Positions 41,172-50,933 of a DNA stretch of 64,000 bases are shown piece by piece. The stretch is from assembly GCA_964594985.1 (NCBI GenBank), contig CAZQNQ010000006.1, positions 1-64,000 of the forward strand, in the 5' to 3' direction. The position numbers and the translations under genes were made by a program. Origin of the DNA: JADLHS01 sp964594985 (lineage in GTDB: Bacteria > Verrucomicrobiota > Verrucomicrobiia > Limisphaerales > JADLHS01). The notes below the pieces were generated by a model that ran no database searches, was not told the DNA's origin, and saw nothing but the letters and a program-made list of their open reading frames with translations. Every line of letters begins with the position of its first letter. Within the stretch, counting starts at the first letter, position 1.

Positions 41172-43124
41172 TCATTTCACGCGCAGGACGGTCAGGGAGT
41201 TGGCAGGAGACTTGTAGGTGTGGCCCTTGGCCTTGAGTTTTAAGATGCTTTCCGCTGGAGCGATCTTCCTCGGCTCGGCAAAGGAGTTTTCATCCGTGGT
41301 CTTGGTGCTGGTCAACACATACGCTTGCGCGGTGAGGGCGGATTTTGCCGTGCCGCTCAGGGTCAATTTCACATCGGCGGGGGCATTGTCGCCGTTCACG
41401 ATCTTGATGATGACTTCGCCGGTGGCGTTGTCGCGGGTGGCGGAGGCGTAGAGTTTCTTCTTGTCCACGCCCTCAAGTTTGACGGGCAGGATGACGTCGC
41501 CACGATGGTTGGCGAAGAGTTTCTGCACGTAGTAGTTCGGTGTGCCGTAGATGTTCAGGTTGTCCACCCAGATGAGATTGGGCGTCCATTGCCAGCCATC
41601 AATGTGCGCGAAGAGCGGCGCGTAGCTCGCCATGGTGACGACTTCGGCGTTGCGTTCGAGGCCGGTCATGAACGCGGCTTCCGAGATGGCGGTTTCGAGG
41701 TTGTTGCGATTGAGAACGCTGACGATCTTGTCGCTCTGGGCCGCGTATTCACCGAAGAAGACCTTCGGGCCTTTGCGGTCGTATTTATCGTAGCGATGGG
41801 TGTTGTTGAAAAACCAATCGGGCTTGGCGTAGCAGTGTTCGTCCACGATGTCGGCTTTGAGTTCGCGGAGTTTTGGCCATGCATAGTTGAAATGATTGCC
41901 GTCCGGACCCGGGCCGGCGCTGGAGACGAGTTGAATCTCCGGATGCTTCTCCTTCAGCACGGCGTGGAACTTCGCGTAGCGTTCGAGGTAGGGTTGCTGC
42001 CAGTTTTCGTTGCCGATGCCGAGCATCGTCAGGTGGAACGGCGCGGGATGACCCATCGCGGCGCGTTTCGCGCCCCAGGTGGAATTGGTCGGACCGTTGG
42101 CGAATTCGATCAGGTCAATCGCGTCCTGAATGTAGGAGTCGAGATCATCGAGCGGGCAGGCTTCGCCGGAATTGAACTGGCACGCGAGACCGCAGCTTAG
42201 GATCGGCATCGGTGCCGCACCCATGTCTTCGCAGAGCTGGAAGAACTCAAAGAAACCGAGGCCGAACGATTGGTAGTAATCCGGGGTGGGGCGATGGAGG
42301 AATTCCACGTTCCAGCGATTGAGCATGGTTTCACGTTCCTCGACCGGGCCGAGGGTTTTCTTCCATTGATAACGATTCGTCAGGTAGATGCCTTCGACGA
42401 TGCAGCCGCCGGGGAAGCGCATGAAACCAGGCTTGAGGTCGGCGAGCTTTTGCGCCATGTCGGCGCGCAGACCGCCGGGGCGGTTCTTCCAGGTGTTTTC
42501 GGGAAAGAGCGAGATCATGTCGAGGTCCACCGTGCCCGCGCCGTCCACGAGCACGTAGAGTTTGGCCCTGGCGTCGGTCTGGTTCGGTTTTAACACGGCG
42601 GAATGCTTCGCCCACTCGCCGGAGAATTTTTCGAGACGCGCAGAATGGAGCAACGCGCCGCCGGAGCTGTAGAGTTCGATCCGCAGTTTCGGCGTGCCGG
42701 ACCCGACCCGGATCTGGGCGGAGAAATTGTAAGCCTCGCCCTGCCTCACGCCGATGCCGCGGAAGCCCTCGTTCGCGATGCCGAACAAATCCTTCCCCTG
42801 CGATTCGATACGGAGGTAGTGCGGGTTCTTGGCGTTGAAGGGATTCTCCTCGCGGATGGCGAGCGTCCCGACGGATTTGCTCGGGCTAAGGGCGTGCCAG
42901 CCCATCAGCGGCTCGGGAAACTCGAACGCGCGGTTCTTGATGAGTTCAGCGTAGAGGCCGCCGTCGGCGCCGAGGTTGATGTCCTCGAAGAAAATCCCCC
43001 ACATGGCGGGATTGATCTTTGCGCCGGGTTGATCGGCCTGGATGGTGAGCGTGGGGTTGGCCCGCGCGGCGTGAGTCAGGGCGAGCGCGGTCGTTGCAGT
43101 CAGGAGCAGGGCTTGCAGTTTCAT
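41172..43124 (-). CDS. secreted alpha-L-arabinofuranosidase, GH51
   Basis: This is a 650-residue product. A signal peptide (LQALLLTATTALALTHAARA) is followed by a carbohydrate-binding-like beta domain (about 60-200) and the catalytic barrel. The barrel shows FMRFPGGCIVEGIYL, MLGIGNENW (acid/base Glu near residue 371) and VFFGEYAAQ (nucleophile Glu near 458). A beta-sandwich domain closes the protein. GH51 enzymes release terminal alpha-L-arabinofuranose from arabinan or arabinoxylan. With the GH43 proteins upstream this makes a coherent arabinan-degrading set. The ATG at 43124 is preferred because it starts directly at the signal peptide. Confidence 0.92.
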   Translation of the reverse strand: MKLQALLLTATTALALTHAARANPTLTIQADQPGAKINPAMWGIFFEDINLGADGGLYAELIKNRAFEFPEPLMGWHALSPSKSVGTLAIREENPFNAKNPHYLRIESQGKDLFGIANEGFRGIGVRQGEAYNFSAQIRVGSGTPKLRIELYSSGGALLHSARLEKFSGEWAKHSAVLKPNQTDARAKLYVLVDGAGTVDLDMISLFPENTWKNRPGGLRADMAQKLADLKPGFMRFPGGCIVEGIYLTNRYQWKKTLGPVEERETMLNRWNVEFLHRPTPDYYQSFGLGFFEFFQLCEDMGAAPMPILSCGLACQFNSGEACPLDDLDSYIQDAIDLIEFANGPTNSTWGAKRAAMGHPAPFHLTMLGIGNENWQQPYLERYAKFHAVLKEKHPEIQLVSSAGPGPDGNHFNYAWPKLRELKADIVDEHCYAKPDWFFNNTHRYDKYDRKGPKVFFGEYAAQSDKIVSVLNRNNLETAISEAAFMTGLERNAEVVTMASYAPLFAHIDGWQWTPNLIWVDNLNIYGTPNYYVQKLFANHRGDVILPVKLEGVDKKKLYASATRDNATGEVIIKIVNGDNAPADVKLTLSGTAKSALTAQAYVLTSTKTTDENSFAEPRKIAPAESILKLKAKGHTYKSPANSLTVLRVK

Positions 43125-43177
43125 TGGTTGAGGTGACAACTCAGTTGGTGTGATTCAGAGGATGGCGGGTTGATCGG

Positions 43178-46100
43178 TCAAGGTTCAAGAATGCGGACGC
43201 GGAAGAAGCGGTTGGTTTCGCCGGTGAGCGGCCCGGCGATGGTATCCACAAAGTTCGCCGCGCTGAACCAGAGTGTGTTTTCCGGCACATCCCAGAGATT
43301 CCAGTTGGCAAAATCGCTGCTGGATTCGACGAGGAAGCCGAGATTGGCGACGCGCGTGAAACTGACGCCGACCGTCCCGGCGGATTCATCAATGGCAATC
43401 GTCCACGGTGCGGGCACGGCGTTTGTCGGCGAGGTCTGTGTCAGGTATTCGTAATAGTTGTTCGCACCGTCGCCATCAGGATCGGCGGTGGCGAGCGCGT
43501 TGGCGGCATTGGTCGAGCCGAAGATGGCCAACTGCCATTGCGCGAAGCTCTGACGGTTCGTCAACTCGGTGGAGATCCACGTGTGCAATAGATTCGTGGC
43601 GGATTCGTCAATGACCGCCGTGGCGAGCGGCGGCATGCGGCTGAAACCGTTCGCGCGGATGCGTTGCAGGATGACGGAGTGGACGGTGTCGCCGGGGATG
43701 ATGAGCTGGTTGGCGGGATTGCCGCCGTTGTTGTAAGGCGTGCCGTTGATGAGTTTGGTGGCGTCCAGCGAGAGCCAGGCGCGCGCGTCCCAAGTGGACG
43801 GACCTGAGCCCGCCGGCTGATGGCATTGGACGCAATTCACGGACAGGTAAGAGCGCACGCGATGTTCCAAACTGACCGAGGCATCGTTGGCGCGGGAGAA
43901 CGCGGGCAACGTCTGCGGCGCGCTGACGGGATTGGCGAAATAACCGGCGGCACTGAGCAAGGCGAGCTGGTTGTCGGTGTGCCCGTTCATCGTGGCGGGC
44001 TGATTCAACTGCCGCGTGTTGAAGCTCAAGGCCAGCCCGCCGACTTCCGTGTGACACGCGAGACATTCGCTGCGCGACGGAATGCTCCATTGCTGGATCA
44101 AGGTGGAGAGGCCGTTGGTGATGGTGAGACTGAAATTGGTGCCGCCATCGGGAACGAGGAACGCCTCCGTACCCGCCGCGTTCCACGCGTAGCTGACGCC
44201 GTAAATACTGTTCGTGGTCTTCACGACGAACCGGGTTTCGAGGCGCTTTTTGGTGGCGGGATTGCCGCGTTCCAGTTCCATGTCGAAATGTTTCACCCAG
44301 ACCATGCCGGTGGGCAGTGTCCAGTTGCCGTCGGCGACGTGTGTGACGGTGTCGGTCAGATTCGGAATGCCGAACCAACGGCTCTTGATCGCGTGATCGG
44401 ACCAGAACGGCACGATGGGATCGTAGTTCACGACGCCGGGACTGGGCGCGAGATCGGTGAGATCGGCAAACGCGCCGGTGTCGCTGAGTTTTTGCGGAAA
44501 GTCGTTGTCTTCGCCGGGCACAGCGATGAGACGCTCGATGCGGTTCATCACGTAATTGGCGATCAACACGTCGCCGTTGCCGGGATCGAGTCCGAAGCCG
44601 GCGGGCGCAATCACGCCCGCGAGCCGCTGCACGGCGGCGACGGAATTGTTCGTGCGCCAGAGCGCCCAGATGTGGGTGGATTCAAAATCGCCGAAGATGT
44701 AAGCGCCCGTGAGTTCGGGGATCTTGGTGCCGCGATAGACGACGCCGCCGGTGACGGAGTTGCCTTTGAATTGTGGCTCACTGCCCGCGCGGGCCGTGTG
44801 CAGATACGAGTAGAATGGCGGCGCGTGGACAAAGCCGGGAGGCGGATTGGAGAGCAGCGTGGGTTGGGTCGGATAAAGCGTGACGGCGTTGGACCAACCT
44901 TCGTGATACGCCCAGCCGTAATTGCCGCCGTTGGTGACGATGTTGATCTCCTCGATCCAATCCTGGCCCACGTCGCCGACCCAGATGTCGCCGGTCGGCG
45001 CGTCAATCGAGAAGCGCCAGATGTGGCGGAAGCCAAGCGCGAAGATTTCGGCGCGCAGCGTGTTGGTGTTGATGGCCGCGCCGAGGAAGCTCGTGGCGTT
45101 GACGAATGGATTGCCGGCCGGAATGGAGTAATACGCCAGACCGGAGGCATTCGTGTAGATGGTCGTGGTGTTGGCGGAGGGTTTGGGTTCGGGATTGCCC
45201 GGCTTCTTGTCCACGTCAATGCGCAGCAGCGCGGAGTACAGATCCTTGTCAATGCGCTGGGCATTCTGGCGGATGTTGTATTGCTGCCCCTCATCACCCG
45301 TGCCGATGTAGAGGTAACCGTCGTTGCCGAAATGCAGGTCGCCGCCGTTGTGGTTGAAATCCTGATCCACAACATCGAAGAGGCGGAGCTGCGTGTTGGT
45401 GTTCACGGTCAGCGTGTTCGGGTCCGCGGTGAAGCGCGCGAGCCGGTCAATGTACGGCGAGCCGGGCGCAGTGTAGAACACGAAGAAATAACCGTTGGTC
45501 GCGAAGCCGGGATGAAACGCCATGCCCATCAGGCCGCGTTCGCCCTCGGCTGTGTCGTCGAAGGACATCTGGTTCACGAGGTCGAGGAAGACGAGGCGTT
45601 GCGGGGTGACGGCGTTGATGTCGGGCACGTAGGAAATGCGGCCGCGGCGCTCCACGACGAAGATCTGGTTCGTGCGTCCCGGTGGCGTGGTGATGGCCAG
45701 CGCGTCCTCGAAGACGAGTCCGGGAAAGGCATCTTCAAACGCAAAGCCGACCGGCGGCTTGGTGGGCGGCAGGGCAAGCGAGGGGGCGGCGAGACGGAGC
45801 GCGTTGGTGATCGTGAGTGAAACTGCGGCCGGGGCGGAATTGCTGCCGACAAAGTTTTGCACGCGATAGGTGAAGGAGTCGAAAGCCGTCACGCTGTTGT
45901 TGTGGGTGTAGAGGATTTTCCCATCGGACTTCACCACGGCGGTGCCGCTGCCGGGCGGAGTGACGATCTGCACCGTGCTGGACGAAATCGAACCCTGATC
46001 GTTCGCGAGGACGTCGAGCAGGACCTTGGCACCCGGATTCAGGGTGGCGGAGTCGGCGGTCGTCGTGGGCGGTGCGACCTCGAGGGCATCCGGCCCGTTC

Positions 46101-48109
46101 TGAAAATTGGTCAGGACCAGGCTGGCGGGAAGCGCGACATCATAGATGCGGAATTCATCCATCACGCCGTTGAAGTAGGGATCGGGCCAGACTGATTTGC
46201 CCAGCCAGTTGTTCACGGTCGGCCCCATGTCGGCGGGCGTGAGCGTCATGTTCGCGTTCATGCTCACCTGCCCCCCGTTCACATACAACCGCGCGATGTT
46301 GCTGGCGGCGTCCAACGTCCAGACGATGTGCGATTTTTGGCCCACCGCCGGCCGGTTGCCCGCCCACTCCAGCAGTTGCTCGCCGCCATTGCCATTCAAG
46401 GTGATGGCGCCGCGCAGATTTCCGGGACCACCGGGCAGGGCGAGAAACAGATACTGGGTGCCGGTGCCTTGCAAATCCTCCCCGGCGTTGTTGTTGCCGA
46501 AATCAAAGATGCGACCCCAATTACCGCTGCCGTTGTCCGTCACCCAGGTTTCCAAGGTGATCGAAGTGTAGCCCGTGACCAGATTGTTCGGCAGATTCAC
46601 GTAAGCGGACGTGCCGTTGAAGATGACGTTGTTGGTGGCGATGATGGCGCCGCCCTGCAACGTGCCGTGGGCCGTTCCAGCCAGGTCGCTGGCATCAATG
46701 GCGAAGTTGTAGCGGTGCCGTAAATTATTGGTGAGCGGATTGACCACGGTCACCGAGTTGCTGCTGACCTTGCCTTGAAAGCCGGCGATGATCCACGCCG
46801 AGCCGTAGGTCAATCCCTGCAAGGTGCCGTTGGTGGAAACCGTGATCACGCCGGGCGCGCTGGAAGAATAGGTGGCGAGCGCCGTGACATCGGCCACGCT
46901 GCCGACCGTGTAGGTGGCCAGCACCGTTGCTTGCGCCGTGCCCCCCAGCGCAATCGGGCTGCCGACCTGCAATGAAATGGATTGAACCACTCCCGGCGCG
47001 ATCTGATTTGCAGTGGGGGCATCGGCCAGATTGTAAACAGTCGCTGCGCCGCTGCCCGTGTAGGAATAAACCGTCGCGTAATAGCGGACTCCAGGCGTCA
47101 GGTTGGTGACGGTGACACTGTTGCCCGCGCCGGCGAAGACGACGTAGTTGCTCTCGCCGAGATTTGAGCCGTTGCCGAAGCTGGCATTACCGGTGTAGGT
47201 GTTGCCGTAATTCGGCTGCATGGAAGTCGGTTGACCCGCGCGCATCACCACCACACTGCCCGCGCTGCCGGGGCCAGGCGTCCAGCTCAATGCGAGGACG
47301 TTCGGGTTGGTGTTGATGATCAGGCTGGAGGCGGCATTGGGCGGAGGGACAAACGTATCCGGACCGTTTGACCGGCTGAAGTTGACCTCGTTGGAACTCA
47401 TCGCATGGCTGTAGATGCGGAACTCGTTGTAATCCGCGCTCGCACTGTTGTCCGCCGTGAATTGGGAGCGTCCGAGCCACAGGACGGTGTCGTTCACATC
47501 GGAGACCGTTGCGGCCCCCGTATCAATCGAACCGTGCAAGACTCCATTACGGTACCAGCGCGCCAACCCGCCCCCGCTGGGGCCGCCGCTGGCGCTCCAG
47601 GTCACCGCATAATGGTATTGATTGCTGACGGTCGTGGTCACCGCCGTGTCCACCCGCCAGATCGGAGCGGAATCATGTTCCATCCGCTGTTGATTCAGTG
47701 AGGTGCTGCCGCGGCAGAAGGAAAGATAAAAATCATTGCCCCCGGTGCCGGTGCCGGCGCCGAAATCAAAAATCCGCGACCATGTCTGGCCGGCGCGCGG
47801 CGTGGCCCAGACTTCGATCGTCACATTGGTCAGGCTGCTGACCAGCCCGCCGGGAAATTGCACATAATCCACTTGGGCCCGGGCGCCGCCGGACATGCTG
47901 AGGAATCCTGCGCCGCGGGTGTAATCGGTACCGGTGCCGATCACCATCACCGCACCATGAGCAGTCCCGACCGAATCAAAGACATTTGTGCCCGAGGCTT
48001 CGCTGAAACTCCAGCGATGCGTCAATGCGGCAGATGCATTGAGTAACAGGAACGGCCCGGCCAATAGGGCGAGCAACAAATGACCCGGACGGGCCGCGCG
48101 GTATTTCAT
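43178..48109 (-). CDS. giant secreted LamG / sugar-dehydrogenase / diheme protein
   Basis: This is a 1643-residue product. A signal peptide (HLLLALLAGPFLLLNASA) precedes LamG domain 1 (about 25-240), an FN3-like segment, an Ig-like domain, LamG domain 2 (about 475-690) and another Ig-like domain. A glucose/sorbosone-dehydrogenase-type beta propeller (about 830-1230) follows, containing GERGLMGMAFHP, FNHNGGDLHFGNDGYLYIGT and IWVGDVGQDWIEEIN. The C-terminal part has two CxxCH heme sites (CLACH near 1350, CVQCH near 1426) and ends RFFRVRILEP. It likely oxidises a sugar outside the cell with quinone and passes electrons to its own hemes. Confidence 0.82.
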   Translation of the reverse strand: MKYRAARPGHLLLALLAGPFLLLNASAALTHRWSFSEASGTNVFDSVGTAHGAVMVIGTGTDYTRGAGFLSMSGGARAQVDYVQFPGGLVSSLTNVTIEVWATPRAGQTWSRIFDFGAGTGTGGNDFYLSFCRGSTSLNQQRMEHDSAPIWRVDTAVTTTVSNQYHYAVTWSASGGPSGGGLARWYRNGVLHGSIDTGAATVSDVNDTVLWLGRSQFTADNSASADYNEFRIYSHAMSSNEVNFSRSNGPDTFVPPPNAASSLIINTNPNVLALSWTPGPGSAGSVVVMRAGQPTSMQPNYGNTYTGNASFGNGSNLGESNYVVFAGAGNSVTVTNLTPGVRYYATVYSYTGSGAATVYNLADAPTANQIAPGVVQSISLQVGSPIALGGTAQATVLATYTVGSVADVTALATYSSSAPGVITVSTNGTLQGLTYGSAWIIAGFQGKVSSNSVTVVNPLTNNLRHRYNFAIDASDLAGTAHGTLQGGAIIATNNVIFNGTSAYVNLPNNLVTGYTSITLETWVTDNGSGNWGRIFDFGNNNAGEDLQGTGTQYLFLALPGGPGNLRGAITLNGNGGEQLLEWAGNRPAVGQKSHIVWTLDAASNIARLYVNGGQVSMNANMTLTPADMGPTVNNWLGKSVWPDPYFNGVMDEFRIYDVALPASLVLTNFQNGPDALEVAPPTTTADSATLNPGAKVLLDVLANDQGSISSSTVQIVTPPGSGTAVVKSDGKILYTHNNSVTAFDSFTYRVQNFVGSNSAPAAVSLTITNALRLAAPSLALPPTKPPVGFAFEDAFPGLVFEDALAITTPPGRTNQIFVVERRGRISYVPDINAVTPQRLVFLDLVNQMSFDDTAEGERGLMGMAFHPGFATNGYFFVFYTAPGSPYIDRLARFTADPNTLTVNTNTQLRLFDVVDQDFNHNGGDLHFGNDGYLYIGTGDEGQQYNIRQNAQRIDKDLYSALLRIDVDKKPGNPEPKPSANTTTIYTNASGLAYYSIPAGNPFVNATSFLGAAINTNTLRAEIFALGFRHIWRFSIDAPTGDIWVGDVGQDWIEEINIVTNGGNYGWAYHEGWSNAVTLYPTQPTLLSNPPPGFVHAPPFYSYLHTARAGSEPQFKGNSVTGGVVYRGTKIPELTGAYIFGDFESTHIWALWRTNNSVAAVQRLAGVIAPAGFGLDPGNGDVLIANYVMNRIERLIAVPGEDNDFPQKLSDTGAFADLTDLAPSPGVVNYDPIVPFWSDHAIKSRWFGIPNLTDTVTHVADGNWTLPTGMVWVKHFDMELERGNPATKKRLETRFVVKTTNSIYGVSYAWNAAGTEAFLVPDGGTNFSLTITNGLSTLIQQWSIPSRSECLACHTEVGGLALSFNTRQLNQPATMNGHTDNQLALLSAAGYFANPVSAPQTLPAFSRANDASVSLEHRVRSYLSVNCVQCHQPAGSGPSTWDARAWLSLDATKLINGTPYNNGGNPANQLIIPGDTVHSVILQRIRANGFSRMPPLATAVIDESATNLLHTWISTELTNRQSFAQWQLAIFGSTNAANALATADPDGDGANNYYEYLTQTSPTNAVPAPWTIAIDESAGTVGVSFTRVANLGFLVESSSDFANWNLWDVPENTLWFSAANFVDTIAGPLTGETNRFFRVRILEP

Positions 48110-48200
48110 GCGCTGAATCTTAACATGGTGCGCGCTTTTCGATAGACCCCTCAAACGGGGGACACGCTCCCGGGCCTCACCTTGCCGCCGTTCCGGTGAC

Positions 48201-50639
48201 TCAGCGTTTGAGTCGTAACATTTGGGTGACATTTGTTTTGAGCAACGAAACGCTCCAGCGATCCGCCGTCAGGCTGGGCGGGGCAATCACCGGCGACCAC
48301 GAAACCAGGTCGGAGGAGGCCTCCGCATTGAACCCGACGGCCCACGAGGGCCAGGAGAGCGTGAGCGTGGTTGGGGAGTTGGATTGGGTCAACGTCACTG
48401 GCAGCGCGAGGGCGTCCGGGCCGAACTGGTAGTTCGCGGCGATCTCTTCCGGCGTGAGGCGGCCGTTGTAGATGCGAAATTCGTCAATCGTCGCGTTGAG
48501 CCAGGCGTCCGCGGTGAAGAGGGAGCGACCGATGAATGACCACGCCGAACTGACGGAGGTAAACGCCGGCCACGTCGCGATCAGGGTGGATTCCAAAACG
48601 CCGTTGGTGTAGATCGCGCTGAAATTGGAAGCCGGGTCCACCACGCAGACGACGTGGAGCGTGCGATTGTCATACGTGCCGGCAACATCAAAAGTGCGAA
48701 GCGTTCCGGTGGACGTTTCAAGGCGATGCCCGCCGAGCCCGTTGTGCGGACTGAAGAAGAAATAATTCTGCCCGTTCCCGCCGGAGATGTTGCCGAAGTC
48801 GAAGACGCGCGCCCAATTTCCATTCACACCGAAGCTCGCCCAGAATTCGATCGAGACAGCGGACGAACCCGAGACCAGGCCGCCGGGCAAATCCACGTAG
48901 CCGCCGCTTGCGCCGGTGAGTTTCAGCGCATTGTTGGTGACGACGGCGTTGCCTTTGAGCGTGCCGTGCGCCATGCCGACGGAGTCCCACGCATTGCCGG
49001 TGAAGCTGTAACGATGCGCCAGCGCCGGATGCGCCCACGCGAGGTTTTTGATTTCCGCGGCGGAAAGTGCGCGCCCAAAGATGCGGAACGAATCAACCCG
49101 GCCATTGAACAGCGGGTCGGTGGCGAACTGGCTTTCGCCGATGTAATTGCTGCGCGTGAGCAATTGCCACGGGCGGATGGTCATCAAGCCGTTGGTCGCG
49201 ACGGGCAGGCCGTTCTGGTAAAGCACGCCGCGCTGGCCATCGAGCGTGACGGCGACGTGAACCCATGAGTTTGTCGGCAGGGCGGCGGGCGCGTTGAGCA
49301 ATTGTTCCCCGCCACCGTTCCTGATGGCAAAGCGCATCACGCCTGTGTTCGCGCGGGGCGTGAGGAATAGATATTTCGTCGTGTTGCTGCCGAAGTCGAA
49401 GATCCGTTGCCAATCACTTCCGCCGTTCCATTTCACCCATGCGGCAAAGGTGCTGGCGTTGGCGACGGCGTTCGGGAGTGAAACATAGTTTGTCGTGCCG
49501 TCGAGCTGGAGCATTTTGCCGCGGCCGGTTTCATTCGTGATGCTCGCGCCGTTTCGCAATGTGCCGTTGTAGAGCGCGCGATGCTCGCGGGCGTCGGTGT
49601 CGAAGGTGAAGAGCGCGCTCCAGTCGTTGGTCAGCGTGGGCCAGCCGTCAGCCAGCCAGGATAGTTGGTTGAGGCCGATGGTCGGCGCGCCGTTGTTGTT
49701 GGCGTCGTAGTAATGGTAGGTGAACCAGTTCGTGCCGTTCTCGCCGAGGATGCCGGGGTGGCCCGGACCGATGAAACGTCCGGTGCTTTCAAGCAACACC
49801 GTGCCGCCGGTATTCAGCATGTTGTTGCCGTTGTGATCGAGATAGGGGCCGGTGACACTGGTGCTGCGCCCGACGCGGATGTTGTAGGTGCTGTTCACGC
49901 CCGCGCAGCAACCGCCGTAGTTCAGAAAGAGATAATAGTAACCGCCGCGCTGATGGATGTGCGCGCCTTCAGTCGTGTTGCTGAAGAAGGACGTGCTGCT
50001 GCTGGCGATCTTCGTGCCGATGGACGCGGGGTTCAAGCGCTTGCCGGTGCTGGGATCAATCTGGGTGACGAGGATGCCATCCGAATACGAACCATAGACC
50101 ATCCAGATCGTGCCGTTGGTGTCTTGCAGGATGCTCGGGTCAATGCAGTTGAAGGACGTGGTATCCGTCTCGGGCCCGGCTTCCCAAGTCGCATCGGATT
50201 GCACGAACTTGCCCTGATCCGTCCACACGGGCGAAATGAGCGACGGTGAGGTAACGAGGCCGATGGCGGAATCAATCGTGCCCCAACTCGAAATGGAATA
50301 ATAGACGTGATACTTGCCGTTGAAATAAGCGACGTCCGGGGCCCAGAAGAATCCGGTGAAGTCGGGCACGGCGTTGGTGGTCCAGGCGGGCGGGCTGCCC
50401 GGGAAGATGCGCTGGCTGTTGCCGCTGTAAGTCCAGGTGCGCAGATCGGTCGAGTATTTACTTTCCAATCCCTGGCTGGTGTAAAAGAGGTAATAGCGGT
50501 TGCCGTCCTTGATCAACGTGGAAGGATCGTGCGCCCCGTTGTTGCCCAGGACCGGAAGCTGGGCGTGGGCCGGTACGGCAAGGAATGTCATTCCCAGCGA
50601 CAGGGCCAAGATTTTTGGTGCGGAGGCGATACCACTCAT
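48201..50639 (-). CDS. secreted GH43 arabinanase with two LamG domains
   Basis: This is a 812-residue product. A signal peptide (LALSLGMTFLAVPAHA) is followed by a five-bladed GH43 propeller (about 28-340): GAHDPST (catalytic base Asp38), NCIDPSI (pKa-modulating Asp) and TTEGAHI (acid Glu). The HDPST start and the TGFFWAPDVAYFNGKYHVYY segment are typical of endo-1,5-alpha-L-arabinanases. Two LamG-type domains follow (about 355-525 and 540-740), then a short C-terminal module ending MLRLKR. Likely cleaves the arabinan backbone and supplies oligomers to GH51. A MITE-like repeat sits right upstream of its start. Confidence 0.9.
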   Translation of the reverse strand: MSGIASAPKILALSLGMTFLAVPAHAQLPVLGNNGAHDPSTLIKDGNRYYLFYTSQGLESKYSTDLRTWTYSGNSQRIFPGSPPAWTTNAVPDFTGFFWAPDVAYFNGKYHVYYSISSWGTIDSAIGLVTSPSLISPVWTDQGKFVQSDATWEAGPETDTTSFNCIDPSILQDTNGTIWMVYGSYSDGILVTQIDPSTGKRLNPASIGTKIASSSTSFFSNTTEGAHIHQRGGYYYLFLNYGGCCAGVNSTYNIRVGRSTSVTGPYLDHNGNNMLNTGGTVLLESTGRFIGPGHPGILGENGTNWFTYHYYDANNNGAPTIGLNQLSWLADGWPTLTNDWSALFTFDTDAREHRALYNGTLRNGASITNETGRGKMLQLDGTTNYVSLPNAVANASTFAAWVKWNGGSDWQRIFDFGSNTTKYLFLTPRANTGVMRFAIRNGGGEQLLNAPAALPTNSWVHVAVTLDGQRGVLYQNGLPVATNGLMTIRPWQLLTRSNYIGESQFATDPLFNGRVDSFRIFGRALSAAEIKNLAWAHPALAHRYSFTGNAWDSVGMAHGTLKGNAVVTNNALKLTGASGGYVDLPGGLVSGSSAVSIEFWASFGVNGNWARVFDFGNISGGNGQNYFFFSPHNGLGGHRLETSTGTLRTFDVAGTYDNRTLHVVCVVDPASNFSAIYTNGVLESTLIATWPAFTSVSSAWSFIGRSLFTADAWLNATIDEFRIYNGRLTPEEIAANYQFGPDALALPVTLTQSNSPTTLTLSWPSWAVGFNAEASSDLVSWSPVIAPPSLTADRWSVSLLKTNVTQMLRLKR

Positions 50640-50645
50640 TTCCAG

Positions 50646-50794
50646 TTTAGAGCGTACTGCAAAAAGAATGGCGAAAACTCTGGTCGGACGGGCGGCCCCT
50701 CACCCCGGCCCTCTCCCCATCGGATGGGGAGAGGGTGGCCGCAGGCCGGGTGAGGGGATTTTGTTGCCGACATTCTTTTTGAGAACTGTTCTAA
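50646..50794. repeat. family A MITE-like element, complete copy, upstream of GH43 gene
   Basis: The left terminus TTTAGAGCGTACTGCAAAAA then GAATGGCG (50646-50673) pairs with the right terminus CGACATTCTTTTTGAGAACT then GTTCTAA (to 50794). The family A core lies at 50696-50758. The element starts 6 bp upstream of the GH43 start codon, so the promoter or ribosome binding region of that gene must lie in or across it. Confidence 0.8.
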
Positions 50795-50868
50795 CATCTC
50801 TAACGATCTCTAACGGTGCGCCCGTTTGCCTTGGGTCGCGGGTTGTTTCATCGCGACTGGTTCCAAAG

Positions 50869-50900
50869 AAACGAGGCAGCCTTGCAAGCCTGCCTCGTTT
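50869..50900 (-). terminator. candidate intrinsic terminator downstream of the PEP-CTERM gene
   Basis: On the minus strand the hairpin AAACGAGGCAG - loop of ten bases - CTGCCTCGTTT is followed by CTTTGG. The 11-bp stem is perfect and sits about 34 bp after the stop of the PEP-CTERM gene. The following T run is weak, so it could instead be a palindromic repeat. Confidence 0.5.
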
Positions 50901-50933
50901 TGAAAGACACGCCAATTCCCCAAACGGGGGGTG

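Noticed and set aside
43820..45820. Plus-strand open frame of about 666 codons opposite the giant LamG/dehydrogenase gene
   Set aside because: Val/Gly/Arg-rich antisense shadow. The heme and propeller motifs on the minus strand are decisive.
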